Source of the DNA: Nitrosomonas sp.
Lineage (GTDB): Bacteria > Pseudomonadota > Gammaproteobacteria > Burkholderiales > Nitrosomonadaceae
Assembly (NCBI GenBank): GCA_024281675.1
Contig: JAMXAG010000003.1
Coordinates: 1 to 64,000 of the forward strand
Direction of reading: 5' to 3'
DNA: 64,000 nucleotides
The notes below the pieces were generated by a model, which had not been told where the DNA came from, did no database searches, and saw nothing but the letters and a program-made list of their open reading frames with translations. The translations under genes were made by a program, and so were the position numbers. Positions 26,276 to 36,230 of the stretch are shown here, in pieces. Numbering within the stretch: the first letter of the stretch is position 1; every line of letters starts with the position of its first letter.

Positions 26276-27991
26276 TTATTGTTCGGTATTTTTGCTGTCC
26301 ATCTTAGCTTTAAGCAATGCACCTAAGCTTGTGGTTCCAGCATTTGTAGGCGCTGTTTTGATTTTCTGTAAAGCACTGGTTTCATCCGATTTGTCTTTGG
26401 CTTTGATGGAAAGATTAATTGTACGATTCTTGCGGTCAATGTTGATGATCATGGTTTCAACTTTGTCGCCTTCTTTCAAGTGTGTGCGGATATCTTCAAC
26501 GCGATCACGGGTAACCTCTGAGGCACGCAAGTAACCATCCACGTCATTATTCAATGCAATGACTGCACCTTTGGCATCAATTGATTTTACCGTGCCGCTG
26601 ATAATGCTGTTTTTATCATATTGTGCGACAAAGGCAGTGAAAGGATCACCTTCCATTTGTTTGATGCCCAGGGAGATGCGTTCACGTTCAACGTCGATCG
26701 ATAAAATGATTGCTTCGACTTCGTCACCTTTTTTGTAATTTAAAACAGCTTCTTCACCCGATTGATTCCAGGAGAGATCGGATAAATGTACTAATCCATC
26801 AATGTTGCCGGGGAGTCCAATGAAAACACCAAAATCGGTAATGGATTTGATTTGACCGCTAACCTTGTCACCTTTTTCATGTTTGGAAGAAAATTCTTCC
26901 CAAGGATTGACTTGGCATTGTTTCATTCCTAAAGAAATGCGTCTGCGTTCTTCGTCAATTTCCAGAATCATGATTTCGACTTCATCGCCTAACTGGACAA
27001 TTTTAGACGGATAAACATTCTTGTTGGTCCAATCCATTTCAGATACGTGCACCAGCCCTTCAATGCCTTGTTCGATTTCGATGAATGCGCCGTAATCGGT
27101 CAGATTGGTCACCTTGCCAAACAAACGGGTGTGCGCGGGATAGCGGCGTGATAGACCTACCCATGGGTCTTCGCTCAGTTGCTTCATGCCTAAAGAGACG
27201 CGATTTTTTTCTTGATCGAATTTAAGTACTTTCGCAGTCACTTCATCACCGATATTGACAACTTCGGATGGGTGTTTGACGCGGCGCCATGCCAGGTCAG
27301 TAATGTGTAACAATCCGTCTATGCCGCCCAAATCAACGAAGGCGCCATAATCGGTAATATTTTTAATGACGCCTTGAACAACCGCACCTTCTTGCAGGCT
27401 CGATAATAATGATTCGCGATCCGCACCTTGTGTGGCTTCCAGCACAGCGCGGCGTGAAACAACGACGTTGTTGCGCTTACGATCCAATTTGATGACTTTA
27501 AACTCCATCTCCTTGTTTTCATAAGGCGTGGTATCTTTAACGGGACGAATGTCGACCAAAGAGCCTGGTAAAAATGCGCGGATACCATTAATCATGGCAG
27601 TGAGACCGCCTTTGACTTTGCCGTTTACCATGCCAGTGACAATTTTACCGCTTTCCATCGCTTCTTCGAGATCGTGCCAAGCCGTGAGACGTTTCGCTTT
27701 ATCACGTGACAAACGGGTTTCTCCAAAACCATCTTCCAACGATTCAATGGCAACACTAATAAAGTCGCCTGGTTTTACTTCAATTTCACCACGATCATTT
27801 TTGAATTCTTCAACAGGAATAAAGCTTTCCGATTTGAGGCCGGCATTGACTACTACGATGTTGTAGTCAACACGGACGACTTCGGCCGTAATAACTTCAC
27901 CTATACGCATTTCCTGACGAGAAAGGCTTTCTTCAAAGAGTGCGGCAAAATTTTCTGAGGATGTGGAAGAGGAAGAGGAAACTGTAGTCAT
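26276..27991 (-). CDS. rpsA: 30S ribosomal protein S1
   Basis: At 571 residues with six tandem S1 (OB-fold) repeats, this is a full-length S1. The repeats begin near [97 protein letters not shown] and the last near [21 protein letters not shown]1 recruits mRNAs to the 30S subunit. The first 20 residues are Ser/Thr-rich. It lies between cmk and ihfB, the standard proteobacterial arrangement. The 128 bp gap to cmk could hold its own promoter and autoregulatory leader. Confidence 0.98.
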   Translation of the reverse strand: MTTVSSSSSTSSENFAALFEESLSRQEMRIGEVITAEVVRVDYNIVVVNAGLKSESFIPVEEFKNDRGEIEVKPGDFISVAIESLEDGFGETRLSRDKAKRLTAWHDLEEAMESGKIVTGMVNGKVKGGLTAMINGIRAFLPGSLVDIRPVKDTTPYENKEMEFKVIKLDRKRNNVVVSRRAVLEATQGADRESLLSSLQEGAVVQGVIKNITDYGAFVDLGGIDGLLHITDLAWRRVKHPSEVVNIGDEVTAKVLKFDQEKNRVSLGMKQLSEDPWVGLSRRYPAHTRLFGKVTNLTDYGAFIEIEQGIEGLVHVSEMDWTNKNVYPSKIVQLGDEVEIMILEIDEERRRISLGMKQCQVNPWEEFSSKHEKGDKVSGQIKSITDFGVFIGLPGNIDGLVHLSDLSWNQSGEEAVLNYKKGDEVEAIILSIDVERERISLGIKQMEGDPFTAFVAQYDKNSIISGTVKSIDAKGAVIALNNDVDGYLRASEVTRDRVEDIRTHLKEGDKVETMIINIDRKNRTINLSIKAKDKSDETSALQKIKTAPTNAGTTSLGALLKAKMDSKNTEQ

Positions 27992-28119
27992 TATTAAAAA
28001 TACCCGATTGTTTTCCCTGCAGCAAAATTCGCCAGACAGGTTAAGTGAGTTAATAAAACTTGAACTGAAATTGTCATTTTCTAGTCAAGCGCGAAAAATG
28101 AAAATATACCATGCCAAAT

Positions 28120-28800
28120 TCAAGTGTGATTTTCTATTCGAATCTCATTATACCAAGATAGAATAGTGTTCTGCGCTTCAGATATTGTCAGCGATGAAGT
28201 ATCGAGTAATTTCGCATCGATTCCTTGTTTTAAAGGTGCAATACTGCGATTGCTGTCACGCTCATCACGCGCTTTGATATCTTGCAACAGGAGGGCGATA
28301 TTAGCATCGATTCCTTTCTCCATCAACTGCTTATGCCGTCTTTGTGCGCGTATTTCAGCGCTGGCTGTGAGAAAAACTTTTAATCTGGCATTCGGGAAAA
28401 TAGTTGAACCCATATCACGTCCATCGGCTACCAATCCAGGCGGTTGGCAAAATCTTCGCTGACGTTCTGTGAGTGCTTCCCGAACTTGCGGATAAGCTGC
28501 TATTTGTGAAGCCAAAATACCGCACTGTTCGGTACGGATCTCGTGCGTGGCAACTTTGCCGTCAAGGTAAATTTCTTGATCCTGGAATATAATGTCGAGA
28601 TGCGTTGCAATGGTGGTCAGTTGATCGTGGTCAGTGCTATCAACGTGCAATTGCATTGCTTTTAGTGCGACTAACCGATACAAAGCGCCACTATCTAAAT
28701 AGTGAAACCCAAGCATTTTTGCGACTAGTTGAGCTACGGTGCCTTTGCCGGATGCGGAGGGCCCGTCGATAGCGATCACAGGAATTTGAGGCTGAGGCAT
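28120..28800 (-). CDS. cmk: Cytidylate kinase
   Basis: Cmk phosphorylates CMP and dCMP. The 226-residue protein has the P-loop GPSASGKGTVAQLVA near the N-terminus, LDSGALYRLVAL, the CMP-binding DGRDMGSTIFPNA segment and RDERDSNRSIAPLK toward the C-terminus. All are family hallmarks and the length is standard. It starts 23 bp after the aroA stop, consistent with the widely conserved aroA-cmk-rpsA operon. The ATG at 28800 gives the usual short N-terminus before the P-loop. Confidence 0.97.
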   Translation of the reverse strand: MPQPQIPVIAIDGPSASGKGTVAQLVAKMLGFHYLDSGALYRLVALKAMQLHVDSTDHDQLTTIATHLDIIFQDQEIYLDGKVATHEIRTEQCGILASQIAAYPQVREALTERQRRFCQPPGLVADGRDMGSTIFPNARLKVFLTASAEIRAQRRHKQLMEKGIDANIALLLQDIKARDERDSNRSIAPLKQGIDAKLLDTSSLTISEAQNTILSWYNEIRIENHT

Positions 28801-28823
28801 AGAGTAATGAATGAGTGATAGGA

Positions 28824-30140
28824 TTAATGTGAATGAATGATTTGGCTAAATACTTGGAAATAATCTGGAAATGTTTTTGTGACACAATCAGGATCGTTGA
28901 TCCGAATGGGCGTGCCAAAACTGACTAAGGAAAAACACATGGCCATACGGTGATCGTCGTAGGTGTCAATGGATACATTCGATGATAAACTATCGAGCGG
29001 TGGAGTAATGCGCAAATAACCTGCACCTTCTTCAATGACTGCACCGAGTTTGCGTAATTCACAGGACATTGCCGCGAGCCGATCGGTTTCTTTGAGGCGC
29101 CAGCTGGCAATGTTACGCAATACGGTTGAGCCTTCGGCAAACAGAGCGCAAACTGCTAGAGTCATGGCTGCATCGGGAATATGATTACAATCCAATTCAA
29201 TTGCGCGTAACGGTTTTTTATTGGGTTTTTGGGTTGGGTTGCTTGCTTCAATCCAGTTTTCGCCCATGGTAATTGTTGCCCCCATCATTTCAAGGGCCGA
29301 GGCAAAGTGGATATCACCTTGAGCGCTAGTGCGTCCAACGCCATTAACTCGGACGGTGCCACGTCCAATGGCACCCGCTGCGAGAAAATAGGAAGCGGAT
29401 GATGCATCGCCTTCAACGGTGATTGATCCTGGCGAACGATAAGTTTGCATTGCAGGTATCCTGAAGGACTGCCAATCGTTGTTTTCGACTTGTACGCCGA
29501 AATGTTGTAACTGTGCAATCGTGAGATTGATGTAGGGTTTAGAAATGAGTTCACCGGAAACATGGATAATCGATTCTCTTTGGGTTAGTGGGAGTGCCAT
29601 TAACAAGCCCGTAAGAAACTGACTGGAAACATTTCCTTTCACCGTGACTTCATTTTTACTCTGGTTTGTGTGTGGACTAAAAGGTTCAATTTGTAGTGGC
29701 GGGAATCCGGCATTGCCTAAATAGGACAGCTTTGCACCTAACTGGCGTAGTGCATCCACAAGATCGGCAATGGGGCGCTCATGCATCCGGGGAACACCGG
29801 ATAATTGATAATGTCCATTCATGAGAGAAAGTACGGCAACCAATGGGCGGAAGGCAGTGCCAGCATTTCCGAGAAATAATTTCGCCGAGGTAACGGGGAA
29901 TTTTCCACTCTGCCCAACAACATAGTAATCGTTGTGACCTGTTTGCTTAATTGAAATACCTAATTGTCCCAGTGCTTCTAACATTCGCGCAGTATCGTCG
30001 GATGCTAATAGATCGTGAATGTGTGTTTCACCATCGGATAATGCGGATAGCAGCAGAATACGGTTGGAAATACTCTTGGAGCCGGGTAACTGAACGTTCC
30101 CATGGGCGCATTGGGCAAACGGAAGATCAAGCCACTTCAT
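28824..30140 (-). CDS. aroA: 3-phosphoshikimate 1-carboxyvinyltransferase (EPSP synthase)
   Basis: AroA transfers the enolpyruvyl group of PEP to shikimate-3-phosphate in aromatic amino acid synthesis. The 438-residue sequence carries [20 protein letters not shown] (substrate-binding Lys/Ser/Arg), [19 protein letters not shown] in the PEP-binding region, and the C-terminal [11 protein letters not shown] and [14 protein letters not shown]. Start and length are normal. It is the first gene of the aroA-to-pyrF run and diverges from the secretion operon at 30411 across 270 bp. Confidence 0.97.
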   Translation of the reverse strand: MKWLDLPFAQCAHGNVQLPGSKSISNRILLLSALSDGETHIHDLLASDDTARMLEALGQLGISIKQTGHNDYYVVGQSGKFPVTSAKLFLGNAGTAFRPLVAVLSLMNGHYQLSGVPRMHERPIADLVDALRQLGAKLSYLGNAGFPPLQIEPFSPHTNQSKNEVTVKGNVSSQFLTGLLMALPLTQRESIIHVSGELISKPYINLTIAQLQHFGVQVENNDWQSFRIPAMQTYRSPGSITVEGDASSASYFLAAGAIGRGTVRVNGVGRTSAQGDIHFASALEMMGATITMGENWIEASNPTQKPNKKPLRAIELDCNHIPDAAMTLAVCALFAEGSTVLRNIASWRLKETDRLAAMSCELRKLGAVIEEGAGYLRITPPLDSLSSNVSIDTYDDHRMAMCFSLVSFGTPIRINDPDCVTKTFPDYFQVFSQIIHSH

Positions 30141-30294
30141 GACAATGGAAGGATAAAAATGATTAATGATATCTTATATACCCTGATTGAAGGCAGTTTT
30201 TGAATTGCTAAGAATTTTTTGATAATGAATTAGAAATAATGTGGGTTTACTCACTCAAAAAAGTATTTTTATTTATTAAAATAAAGTATTAGTC

Positions 30295-30322
30295 TTGAAT
30301 GCAATCTTGACCCTGCTATATA
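30295..30322 (+). promoter_or_regulatory. Candidate promoter of the secretion-machine operon
   Basis: TTGAAT (30295-30300) and TATATA (30317-30322) are separated by 16 bp, a reasonable sigma70-type pair. Transcription would begin near 30329 and give a leader of about 80 nt before the gspG ATG at 30411. Position and box quality support it; nothing else does. Confidence 0.4.
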
Positions 30323-30410
30323 AGGCACTTACCATGTGCATATTAAGATTAGGGCTTGGTTTTTTAAAAGTACAATGAGCAGTGGTGGTTTTTTAAATTT
30401 GAGGATAAAT

Positions 30411-30845
30411 ATGTTACGTTTGAAAAGGCAGAGCATCATTACAACTGAGAATGGATTCACTTTGTTGGAGCTGCTGGTTGTAATGGTTATTATAGGATTA
30501 TTAGCGGCTTATGTTGGGCCCAAATACTTTTCTCAAGTCGGCAAATCCGAAATCAAAATGGCCCAAGCACAAATCGATGCGCTCGAAAAAGCCTTGCATC
30601 AATACCGCTTGGATGTGGGTGCTTATCCAGCAACCGAACAGGGGTTGGCTGCGTTGATTAATCGTCCGAGCAACGAATCGAGATGGCAGGGGCCGTACCT
30701 TTCTAAAATGCCGCCTTCTGATCCTTGGGGTCGCCCCTATATCTATAAATATCCGGGAGAGCGTGCGGAGTTTGATCTGCTGTCCTATGGCAAAGATGGC
30801 CAACCGGGTGGCGAAGGCGAGGCGGCTGATATTAAGAATTGGTAA
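30411..30845 (+). CDS. gspG: Type II secretion major pseudopilin GspG
   Basis: The 144-residue product has a short basic leader (MLRLKRQSIITTENG) and the prepilin cleavage motif G-FTLLE before the hydrophobic helix LLVVMVIIGLLAAYVGPKYF. The globular part carries DVGAYPATEQGLAALI, the DPWGRPY motif and LLSYGKDGQPGGEGEAADI, including the calcium-site aspartates, and it ends in NW. All are GspG hallmarks. The ATG at 30411 was chosen because GAGGA lies 7 nt before it; in-frame ATGs at 30336 and 30375 are less likely. It opens a ten-gene plus-strand operon. Confidence 0.93.
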   Translation: MLRLKRQSIITTENGFTLLELLVVMVIIGLLAAYVGPKYFSQVGKSEIKMAQAQIDALEKALHQYRLDVGAYPATEQGLAALINRPSNESRWQGPYLSKMPPSDPWGRPYIYKYPGERAEFDLLSYGKDGQPGGEGEAADIKNW

Positions 30846-30857
30846 ATTTTTAAAGTA

Positions 30858-32042
30858 ATGCGCTACGAAGTAAAGGCAGTATTATCCGGTCAAGGTACCG
30901 TATTGCTCCATTTGGAAGCCAATAGCGAGGAAGAGGCGCGCCTTCAAGTAACGGAAAAAGGTGGTATGGTTCTGAGCGTGAAGCGGAATTTTTCTGGCTT
31001 TTCGTTGAAATCACGGAGCAAATTTCCGCTGGTACATTTCAGCCAAGAATTACTTTCGTTGCAGGTTGCTGGATTAAGTTTGGTGGAAGGTATTGAAACT
31101 TTATTAGAGAAAGAACAGGATTCGAGTAATCGTAAGGTTATTCAAGATATTTTGGCTAAACTCTATGAAGGTGTGACGTTTTCGCAAGCACTGGGGGAAT
31201 ATCCGCAGTTCTTTCCACCCCTGTATATTGCGACTGTTCGCGCCAGCGAAAAAACCGGCGATCTTGCCGAGGCATTAACGCGGTTTATTACCTATCAAAC
31301 ACAGATGGATTTCGTTCGTAAGAAATTGGTGGGTGCGTCCATTTATCCAATTTTACTGTTGCTAGTCGGTTTTTTGGTTTCGATCTTTCTAATGGTATTT
31401 GTCGTACCAAAGTTCAGTGCTATTTATGATGATATGAACAGTGATTTGCCTTGGTTATCGTTGTTATTGATCAAATGGGGACAGTTTGTTCACGAGTATG
31501 GATGGGAATTGACCATTGTCTCGGCTGCTGCGATGATTCTGGCCATATATACGGTTAGTAGACCTGCTTTTCGGGCCAGTATATTGCAATTGTTGTGGCG
31601 CATACCCGCGATCGGTGAACATATGCGCGTGTATCAATTGGCGCGCTTCTATAAAACTTTGGGAATGCTGCTACGAGGTGGTATCCCAATTACGCAAGCG
31701 TTGAATATGGTCAGTGGATTGCTACAAACACATTTTCGTCCCAAGGTGGAGGCAGCTGCAAAACATATTCGCGAAGGTAAGACTATTTCAACCGCGATGG
31801 AAATGGAAGGACTGACGACTGCAGTTGGGAACCGTATGTTACGAGTAGGTGAGAGGACCGGTTTGATGGGTGACATGATGGAACGTATCGGCAATTTTCA
31901 TGATGAAGAAATTGCACGTTGGGTGGAATGGACCACTAAACTGATCGAACCGCTATTAATGGCATTTATCGGTATTGTTATTGGCGGAATTATCGTTCTG
32001 ATGTACATGCCGATTTTTGAATTGGCGGGTAGTATTAATTGA
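30858..32042 (+). CDS. gspF: Type II secretion / type IV pilus inner-membrane platform protein GspF
   Basis: The 394-residue protein has two repeated GspF/PilC domains. The first (about 55-180) includes FSQELLSLQVAGLSLVEGIE and the helix GASIYPILLLLVGFLVSIFL. The second (about 260-385) includes FYKTLGMLLRGGIPITQALN and a last helix IGIVIGGIIVLMYMPIFELA. It is the polytopic inner-membrane platform contacted by the GspE ATPase. The N-terminal 50 residues are soluble. Its stop TGA overlaps the TTG start of gspE in the sequence TTGA. Confidence 0.93.
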   Translation: MRYEVKAVLSGQGTVLLHLEANSEEEARLQVTEKGGMVLSVKRNFSGFSLKSRSKFPLVHFSQELLSLQVAGLSLVEGIETLLEKEQDSSNRKVIQDILAKLYEGVTFSQALGEYPQFFPPLYIATVRASEKTGDLAEALTRFITYQTQMDFVRKKLVGASIYPILLLLVGFLVSIFLMVFVVPKFSAIYDDMNSDLPWLSLLLIKWGQFVHEYGWELTIVSAAAMILAIYTVSRPAFRASILQLLWRIPAIGEHMRVYQLARFYKTLGMLLRGGIPITQALNMVSGLLQTHFRPKVEAAAKHIREGKTISTAMEMEGLTTAVGNRMLRVGERTGLMGDMMERIGNFHDEEIARWVEWTTKLIEPLLMAFIGIVIGGIIVLMYMPIFELAGSIN

Positions 32043-33712
32043 GCGAGCCCGCAGTTACTTTAGATATCAGTCGATTGGCTGATGCGCGCCAGAGAGCCAT
32101 GAATCAAGGTGTTTCGGTGATGCAGGTGCTGGAGGATGTGGATGGTTATGCACCCGAAGCATTGATCCAGCAGCTCGGCCAATTGCTACACATAGCTGTG
32201 CTGGATATGAAAGCCATTCATATGCTGACACCCGCATTTGATGTGTTGCCGTTTTCAGAAGCGATCATGCATGAATGTGCGTTGTTTCGTCATGAGCAGC
32301 GCTATTTGCTCGCGATTAGTAATCCATTTTCAGACAGGATAAGGGCATGGGCGGAAGAACGTTTTAGCGTGCCAGTTGCATGGCGTTTGGTACATCCAGC
32401 CGATTTGGCGGCTTTTTTCGCGCAACAAGAAAAAACCATGCGTGCGATGGATCAAGTATTGCCATCAACCGAATTGGATAAAATTCAAAGTGGTATTGAA
32501 GATTTATCACTGAAAAGCATTAATGAAGGCACTAGCCAGGTAGTAAGATTGGTGCACTCGACGCTCTATGATGCGCATAAGTCTCAGGCCAGCGATATTC
32601 ATCTGGAAATGACAACAGGGGCATTATCAATCAAATATCGGATTGACGGTGTGTTGACTTCGATTGGCGTGATACAAGGCGCAGATTTGGCGGAACAAGT
32701 GATATCTCGTATCAAAGTGATGTCAGAATTGGACATTGCGGAACGCCGTGTGCCGCAAGATGGTCGTTTTAAAATTTCAATTCAAGGACGTGAAATTGAT
32801 TTTCGTGTCTCGATCATGCCGAGTATCTTTGGTGAAGATGCTGTGCTGCGTATTTTGGATCGGCAAGCACTATCCGATCATATTGAAGGTTTGACTTTGA
32901 ATCAGTTGGGCTTTAGTCAAACGGCGATAGCCAGCATTCGGCGTTTAAGCTCGGAACCGTACGGTATGTTACTCGTTACCGGCCCAACGGGAAGTGGTAA
33001 GACGACTTCTCTCTATGCGGCTATTTCCGAGGTCAATAAAGGCAACGATAAAATCATCACCATTGAAGATCCGATCGAATATCAACTCGCTGGCGTGTTG
33101 CAAATTCCAGTAAACGAGAAAAAGGGATTAACATTTGCACGCGGTTTACGTTCTATATTGCGCCATGACCCGGATAAAATTATGGTGGGTGAGATTCGGG
33201 ATGCTGAAACTGCGCAAATTGCCATTCAGGCGGCACTAACAGGACATTTGGTATTTACTACGGTACATGCAAACAACGTATTTGATGTAATCGGGCGATT
33301 CTCGCATATGGGTGTGGATCCTTACAGTTTTGTATCGGCCTTGAACGGTATCGTGGCGCAACGGCTAGTACGGTTGTTGTGTTCGCATTGTTCCAGCGAT
33401 GAGTATCCTGGCGACGATCTGATTACCGAATCTGGTATTGCGCTTGCAGAAGCAGATCAGTATCGATTTCGTAATGGTAAAGGATGTGGGCATTGCCGCG
33501 GCAGCGGATATCGAGGCAGGAATGCGATTGCAGAAATTTTACTGCTGAATGATGAGATTCGTGAATTGATTGTCGCGCAAGAACCGATTCGACGTATTAA
33601 GGAAGCGGCGCGCAACAATGGCACGCACTTTCTTCGTGAAGCAGCTTTGGATATGGTGAAGCAGGGATTGACCAGTTTAGAGGAGGCCAATCGTGTCACA
33701 ATTGTGGCGTGA
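32039..33712 (+). CDS. gspE: Type II secretion / pilus assembly ATPase GspE
   Basis: This 557-residue hexameric ATPase energises pseudopilus assembly. It has an N-terminal MshEN/T2SSE-N domain (1-150), Walker A GPTGSGKTTSLYAA (near 313), Asp box, Walker B in GEIRDAETAQIA and the His box TGHLVFTTVHANN. A zinc-binding pair of CxxC motifs lies near residues 447 and 481 (LCSHCSS and GCGHCRGSGYRGR). The start codon is TTG in a 4 bp overlap with gspF. The stop is overlapped by 20 bp by the next gene, pointing to coupled translation throughout. Confidence 0.95.
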   Translation: MSEPAVTLDISRLADARQRAMNQGVSVMQVLEDVDGYAPEALIQQLGQLLHIAVLDMKAIHMLTPAFDVLPFSEAIMHECALFRHEQRYLLAISNPFSDRIRAWAEERFSVPVAWRLVHPADLAAFFAQQEKTMRAMDQVLPSTELDKIQSGIEDLSLKSINEGTSQVVRLVHSTLYDAHKSQASDIHLEMTTGALSIKYRIDGVLTSIGVIQGADLAEQVISRIKVMSELDIAERRVPQDGRFKISIQGREIDFRVSIMPSIFGEDAVLRILDRQALSDHIEGLTLNQLGFSQTAIASIRRLSSEPYGMLLVTGPTGSGKTTSLYAAISEVNKGNDKIITIEDPIEYQLAGVLQIPVNEKKGLTFARGLRSILRHDPDKIMVGEIRDAETAQIAIQAALTGHLVFTTVHANNVFDVIGRFSHMGVDPYSFVSALNGIVAQRLVRLLCSHCSSDEYPGDDLITESGIALAEADQYRFRNGKGCGHCRGSGYRGRNAIAEILLLNDEIRELIVAQEPIRRIKEAARNNGTHFLREAALDMVKQGLTSLEEANRVTIVA

Positions 33713-34538
33713 TCAAATTTACGTTTTTCTGGCACCTGAACGACTTGATTGGGTCCATTATCGGCGAGGCTTTAAGCCGGTACAACTCAATAAAGACACC
33801 GTATTTTGTGAACAGATGCAAAATGGTTCTCCATGGCAGAATGCACTGAAATTATTGGAAAGTCATTTGACAGATGTTACTAGCGCCGAGCTCACGGTGA
33901 TACTATCCAATCACTTTGTACGTTTTGTGACCTTGCAACCGCAAGCAGAAATTACCACACCAGAAGAAGTTAAGTCGTATGCCGCATTCCGCATGCGCGA
34001 GATTTATGCCGAGCGTTCCGAATCCTGGGATTTGAGTGTCAGTGACTGGAACCCTACAACAGGTGCTATCTGTGCTGCCATTAATCGTGATTTGATGGAT
34101 CGGTTGCAAGAAATAACCAAACGATCTGAAGTTAAACTGAAAGCGGTCGAACCTTATTTGGCAGCGGCGTATGATCACTGGCAAAAGCAACTCAACAGCC
34201 AGAAGAGCTATTTTGTTGTCGTAGAATCGGGGCGATTTTGTAGTGCGATAGTGATCAATGGTGTTTGGCAAAGTATTCGTAATCAGCGCGTGCTGTCTCA
34301 AGATACCCATGAACTGGCTGAAGAACTCGTGGTTGCCTTGGATCAAGAAGCAGTATTGCTTGGAAATAAGGAAATCACGGAAACTGTTTATGTATTTGCG
34401 CCAGAATATCCACAATTGGTATTGCCATCCAATTGTGGTTGGTTGATGGTAATGCTATCTGATGCACAAAACCCAGCACCGAGCCATTTTCCATCATCAC
34501 CTGCTGACGTAGCCGGAATAAAGCAATGTCTCGTCTGA
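33693..34538 (+). CDS. PilM/GspL-like actin-fold assembly protein
   Basis: The 281-residue soluble protein has no membrane helix. The sequence has features of the actin-like cytoplasmic domain of GspL/PilM: LTVILSNHFVRFVTLQ, then YAAFRMREIYAERSESWDLS, ICAAINRDLMDRLQ and SYFVVVESGRFCSAIVINGVW. Such proteins couple the ATPase ring to the inner-membrane assembly complex. Here the fold is encoded separately from the membrane parts, as in type IV pilus PilM. The GTG start at 33693 is inside gspE and follows an excellent GAGGAGG site. It overlaps the next gene by 13 bp. Confidence 0.65.
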   Translation: MSQLWRDQIYVFLAPERLDWVHYRRGFKPVQLNKDTVFCEQMQNGSPWQNALKLLESHLTDVTSAELTVILSNHFVRFVTLQPQAEITTPEEVKSYAAFRMREIYAERSESWDLSVSDWNPTTGAICAAINRDLMDRLQEITKRSEVKLKAVEPYLAAAYDHWQKQLNSQKSYFVVVESGRFCSAIVINGVWQSIRNQRVLSQDTHELAEELVVALDQEAVLLGNKEITETVYVFAPEYPQLVLPSNCGWLMVMLSDAQNPAPSHFPSSPADVAGIKQCLV

Positions 34539-35074
34539 AATTAAAGTTTCCTTATCAAGAACAAGCAATTCCGCAGGTTGATATTGCTATTTTATTAATT
34601 GGATTAATGCTACTCGTGACCGTCATCTTTCAGTATCGCCAGATTACTGAAGAAATTAATTATTGGACTAACCGGGTAGATCGTTTAGAAAAGCAGCAGC
34701 AACAAAAAGCAGCGCCGCGTACTCGATCTTCTTCACGGGTAAGGGAATTCAGCCAAGAAATTCGTAAGGAAATTGGCCAAGCTAATGGCATTCTGGATCA
34801 AATCAATCTACCCTGGGATGTGCTTTTTGATGCTGTCGAGCATGCATCGACGAAGGACATTGCGTTACTGTCATTGCAGCCCAATGTGGCGAATCGCGTG
34901 CTACGTATTAACGGTGAGGCCAAAGATATGGCAAAATTGTTAGATTTTGTTGAGGCACTTGAACAAGAAGAAATTTTTCAGAATGTGCACTTGCTTAATT
35001 ATAAAATTAAGCAAGATAATCCCAATAACCCCATTATTTTTCTCTTGTCCGCAGCATGGATCGTAATCTCTTAA
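34526..35074 (+). CDS. PilN-like bitopic assembly protein
   Basis: This 182-residue protein has one transmembrane helix (about 19-37, VDIAILLIGLMLLVTVIF) near the N-terminus, followed by a coiled coil (about 40-70, with a QQQQKAA stretch) and a small alpha/beta periplasmic domain (LPWDVLFDAVEHAST... LSLQPNVANRVLRINGEAKD). That is the layout of type IV pilus PilN and of the periplasmic half of GspL. It would bind the PilM-like protein inside and the PilO-like protein outside. Its start lies within the PilM-like gene and its end overlaps the next gene by 19 bp. Confidence 0.7.
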   Translation: MSRLKLKFPYQEQAIPQVDIAILLIGLMLLVTVIFQYRQITEEINYWTNRVDRLEKQQQQKAAPRTRSSSRVREFSQEIRKEIGQANGILDQINLPWDVLFDAVEHASTKDIALLSLQPNVANRVLRINGEAKDMAKLLDFVEALEQEEIFQNVHLLNYKIKQDNPNNPIIFLLSAAWIVIS

Positions 35075-35658
35075 ATTGGAATATCAGTATGATTCAAGTA
35101 CATTTGAATCGTATGCTACCGCAACTTCGGTGGAAGTTCGGTTGTTTAGGCACGATTGGAAAAATTGGCTTAGGGCTGATTGCAGCCACAATCATTTATT
35201 TGATTTCAGCAGTGTTACCGCATGATTCGGATTTGGAGAAATTAAAATTGCGCGCGGATGTTTTGCAAACGCAGCTCGCATCGAATCAACTGGCAGGCAC
35301 GCCTGAAGCCGGGGTCAAAATGACGGGAGATCAGGCGTTGCAAGTGTTTTATGATTTCTTTCCAAATATTGATTCTTCGCCATTTTGGATCCGTGAATTG
35401 ACGCGTATTGCCAAAGAAAAGAATATCGAATTAAGTAGTAGTGAGTATCGTTTGATTAACGAAGCAGATGCGCGTTTAACCCGCTACGAAATGATTTTGC
35501 CGGTGCGTGGCAAGTATAAACAGGTGCGCGCTTTTATCGCAGCGGCATTGGAAGCTGTACCGGCAATGGCGATTTCTGCTATAGCGATCAGGCGTGAAAA
35601 CGTTACGTCTGATATTCTTGAAGTGCGGCTTGAAGCCAGTCTTTATCTAAATAAATAA
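35056..35658 (+). CDS. PilO/GspM-like bitopic assembly protein
   Basis: The 200-residue protein has an N-terminal cytoplasmic segment of about 35 residues, a transmembrane helix (about 36-52, IGLGLIAATIIYLISAV), a helical region and a ferredoxin-like periplasmic domain (about 100-198) typical of PilO/GspM. Segments include FFPNIDSSPFWIRELTRIA and ARLTRYEMILPVRGKYKQV. An in-frame ATG at 35089 could be the true start and would shorten the N-terminus by 11 residues. It sits between the PilN-like and PilP-like genes, matching the pilMNOP order. Confidence 0.7.
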   Translation: MDRNLLNWNISMIQVHLNRMLPQLRWKFGCLGTIGKIGLGLIAATIIYLISAVLPHDSDLEKLKLRADVLQTQLASNQLAGTPEAGVKMTGDQALQVFYDFFPNIDSSPFWIRELTRIAKEKNIELSSSEYRLINEADARLTRYEMILPVRGKYKQVRAFIAAALEAVPAMAISAIAIRRENVTSDILEVRLEASLYLNK

Positions 35659-35660
35659 CT

Positions 35661-36230
35661 ATGGATTCTTCTGAAAAAAAACGCAAGCTGTTGATTGGTG
35701 CTGCGCTTGTGGCTACCTTACTTGCTGCAGTCATGGTCGAAAAGGAAGAGGCGGAAGATGATTCAGTGAAGACCGTAGAACCGACTCAGATTCCTAGAAC
35801 ATCCAAAGAAAGAGCCGCCCAAAAACAAGAAAACATCACAGAAGCCTTGGACGTGAGTAAACTGGGCCAAAGAAAATTCAACCCTAAAGCAGGCGAGTTG
35901 TTTGTTACAACCAATTGGGCGCCTAAGCCACCGCCTATTGATCCGGAAGAACAAGCTGCGAGAGAAGAGGAAGCGAAGCAGGCATTTACGCCTCCTCCAC
36001 CAACCGCGCCTCCCGTACCTTTCAAATATGCTGGAAAAGCAGTTTCAGACAAACAAACATGGGTTTTTTTGTCGCAAGCTAAAGAGAATCATATTGCTAA
36101 AATCGGTGGCAAAATTACCGAGCAATATCGCCTAGACGCCATTACGGATGATAGTGTCAGCTTGACCTATTTGCCGCTCAATATCAAACAAACGCTCACG
36201 ATCAATAACAAAATAGCAGGAAATATGTGA
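35661..36230 (+). CDS. PilP/GspC-like linker protein
   Basis: This 189-residue protein has a short N-terminal membrane helix (about 9-24), an acidic and Lys-rich stretch, a proline-rich linker (FTPPPPTAPPVPF, about 112-124) and a C-terminal beta domain (about 125-185, KYAGKAVSDKQTWVFLSQA... KIGGKITEQYRL). This matches the homology region of PilP and GspC that contacts the secretin. It therefore links the inner-membrane assembly complex to the secretin gene that follows, which overlaps it by 4 bp. No PDZ domain is present, unlike many GspC proteins. Confidence 0.72.
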   Translation: MDSSEKKRKLLIGAALVATLLAAVMVEKEEAEDDSVKTVEPTQIPRTSKERAAQKQENITEALDVSKLGQRKFNPKAGELFVTTNWAPKPPPIDPEEQAAREEEAKQAFTPPPPTAPPVPFKYAGKAVSDKQTWVFLSQAKENHIAKIGGKITEQYRLDAITDDSVSLTYLPLNIKQTLTINNKIAGNM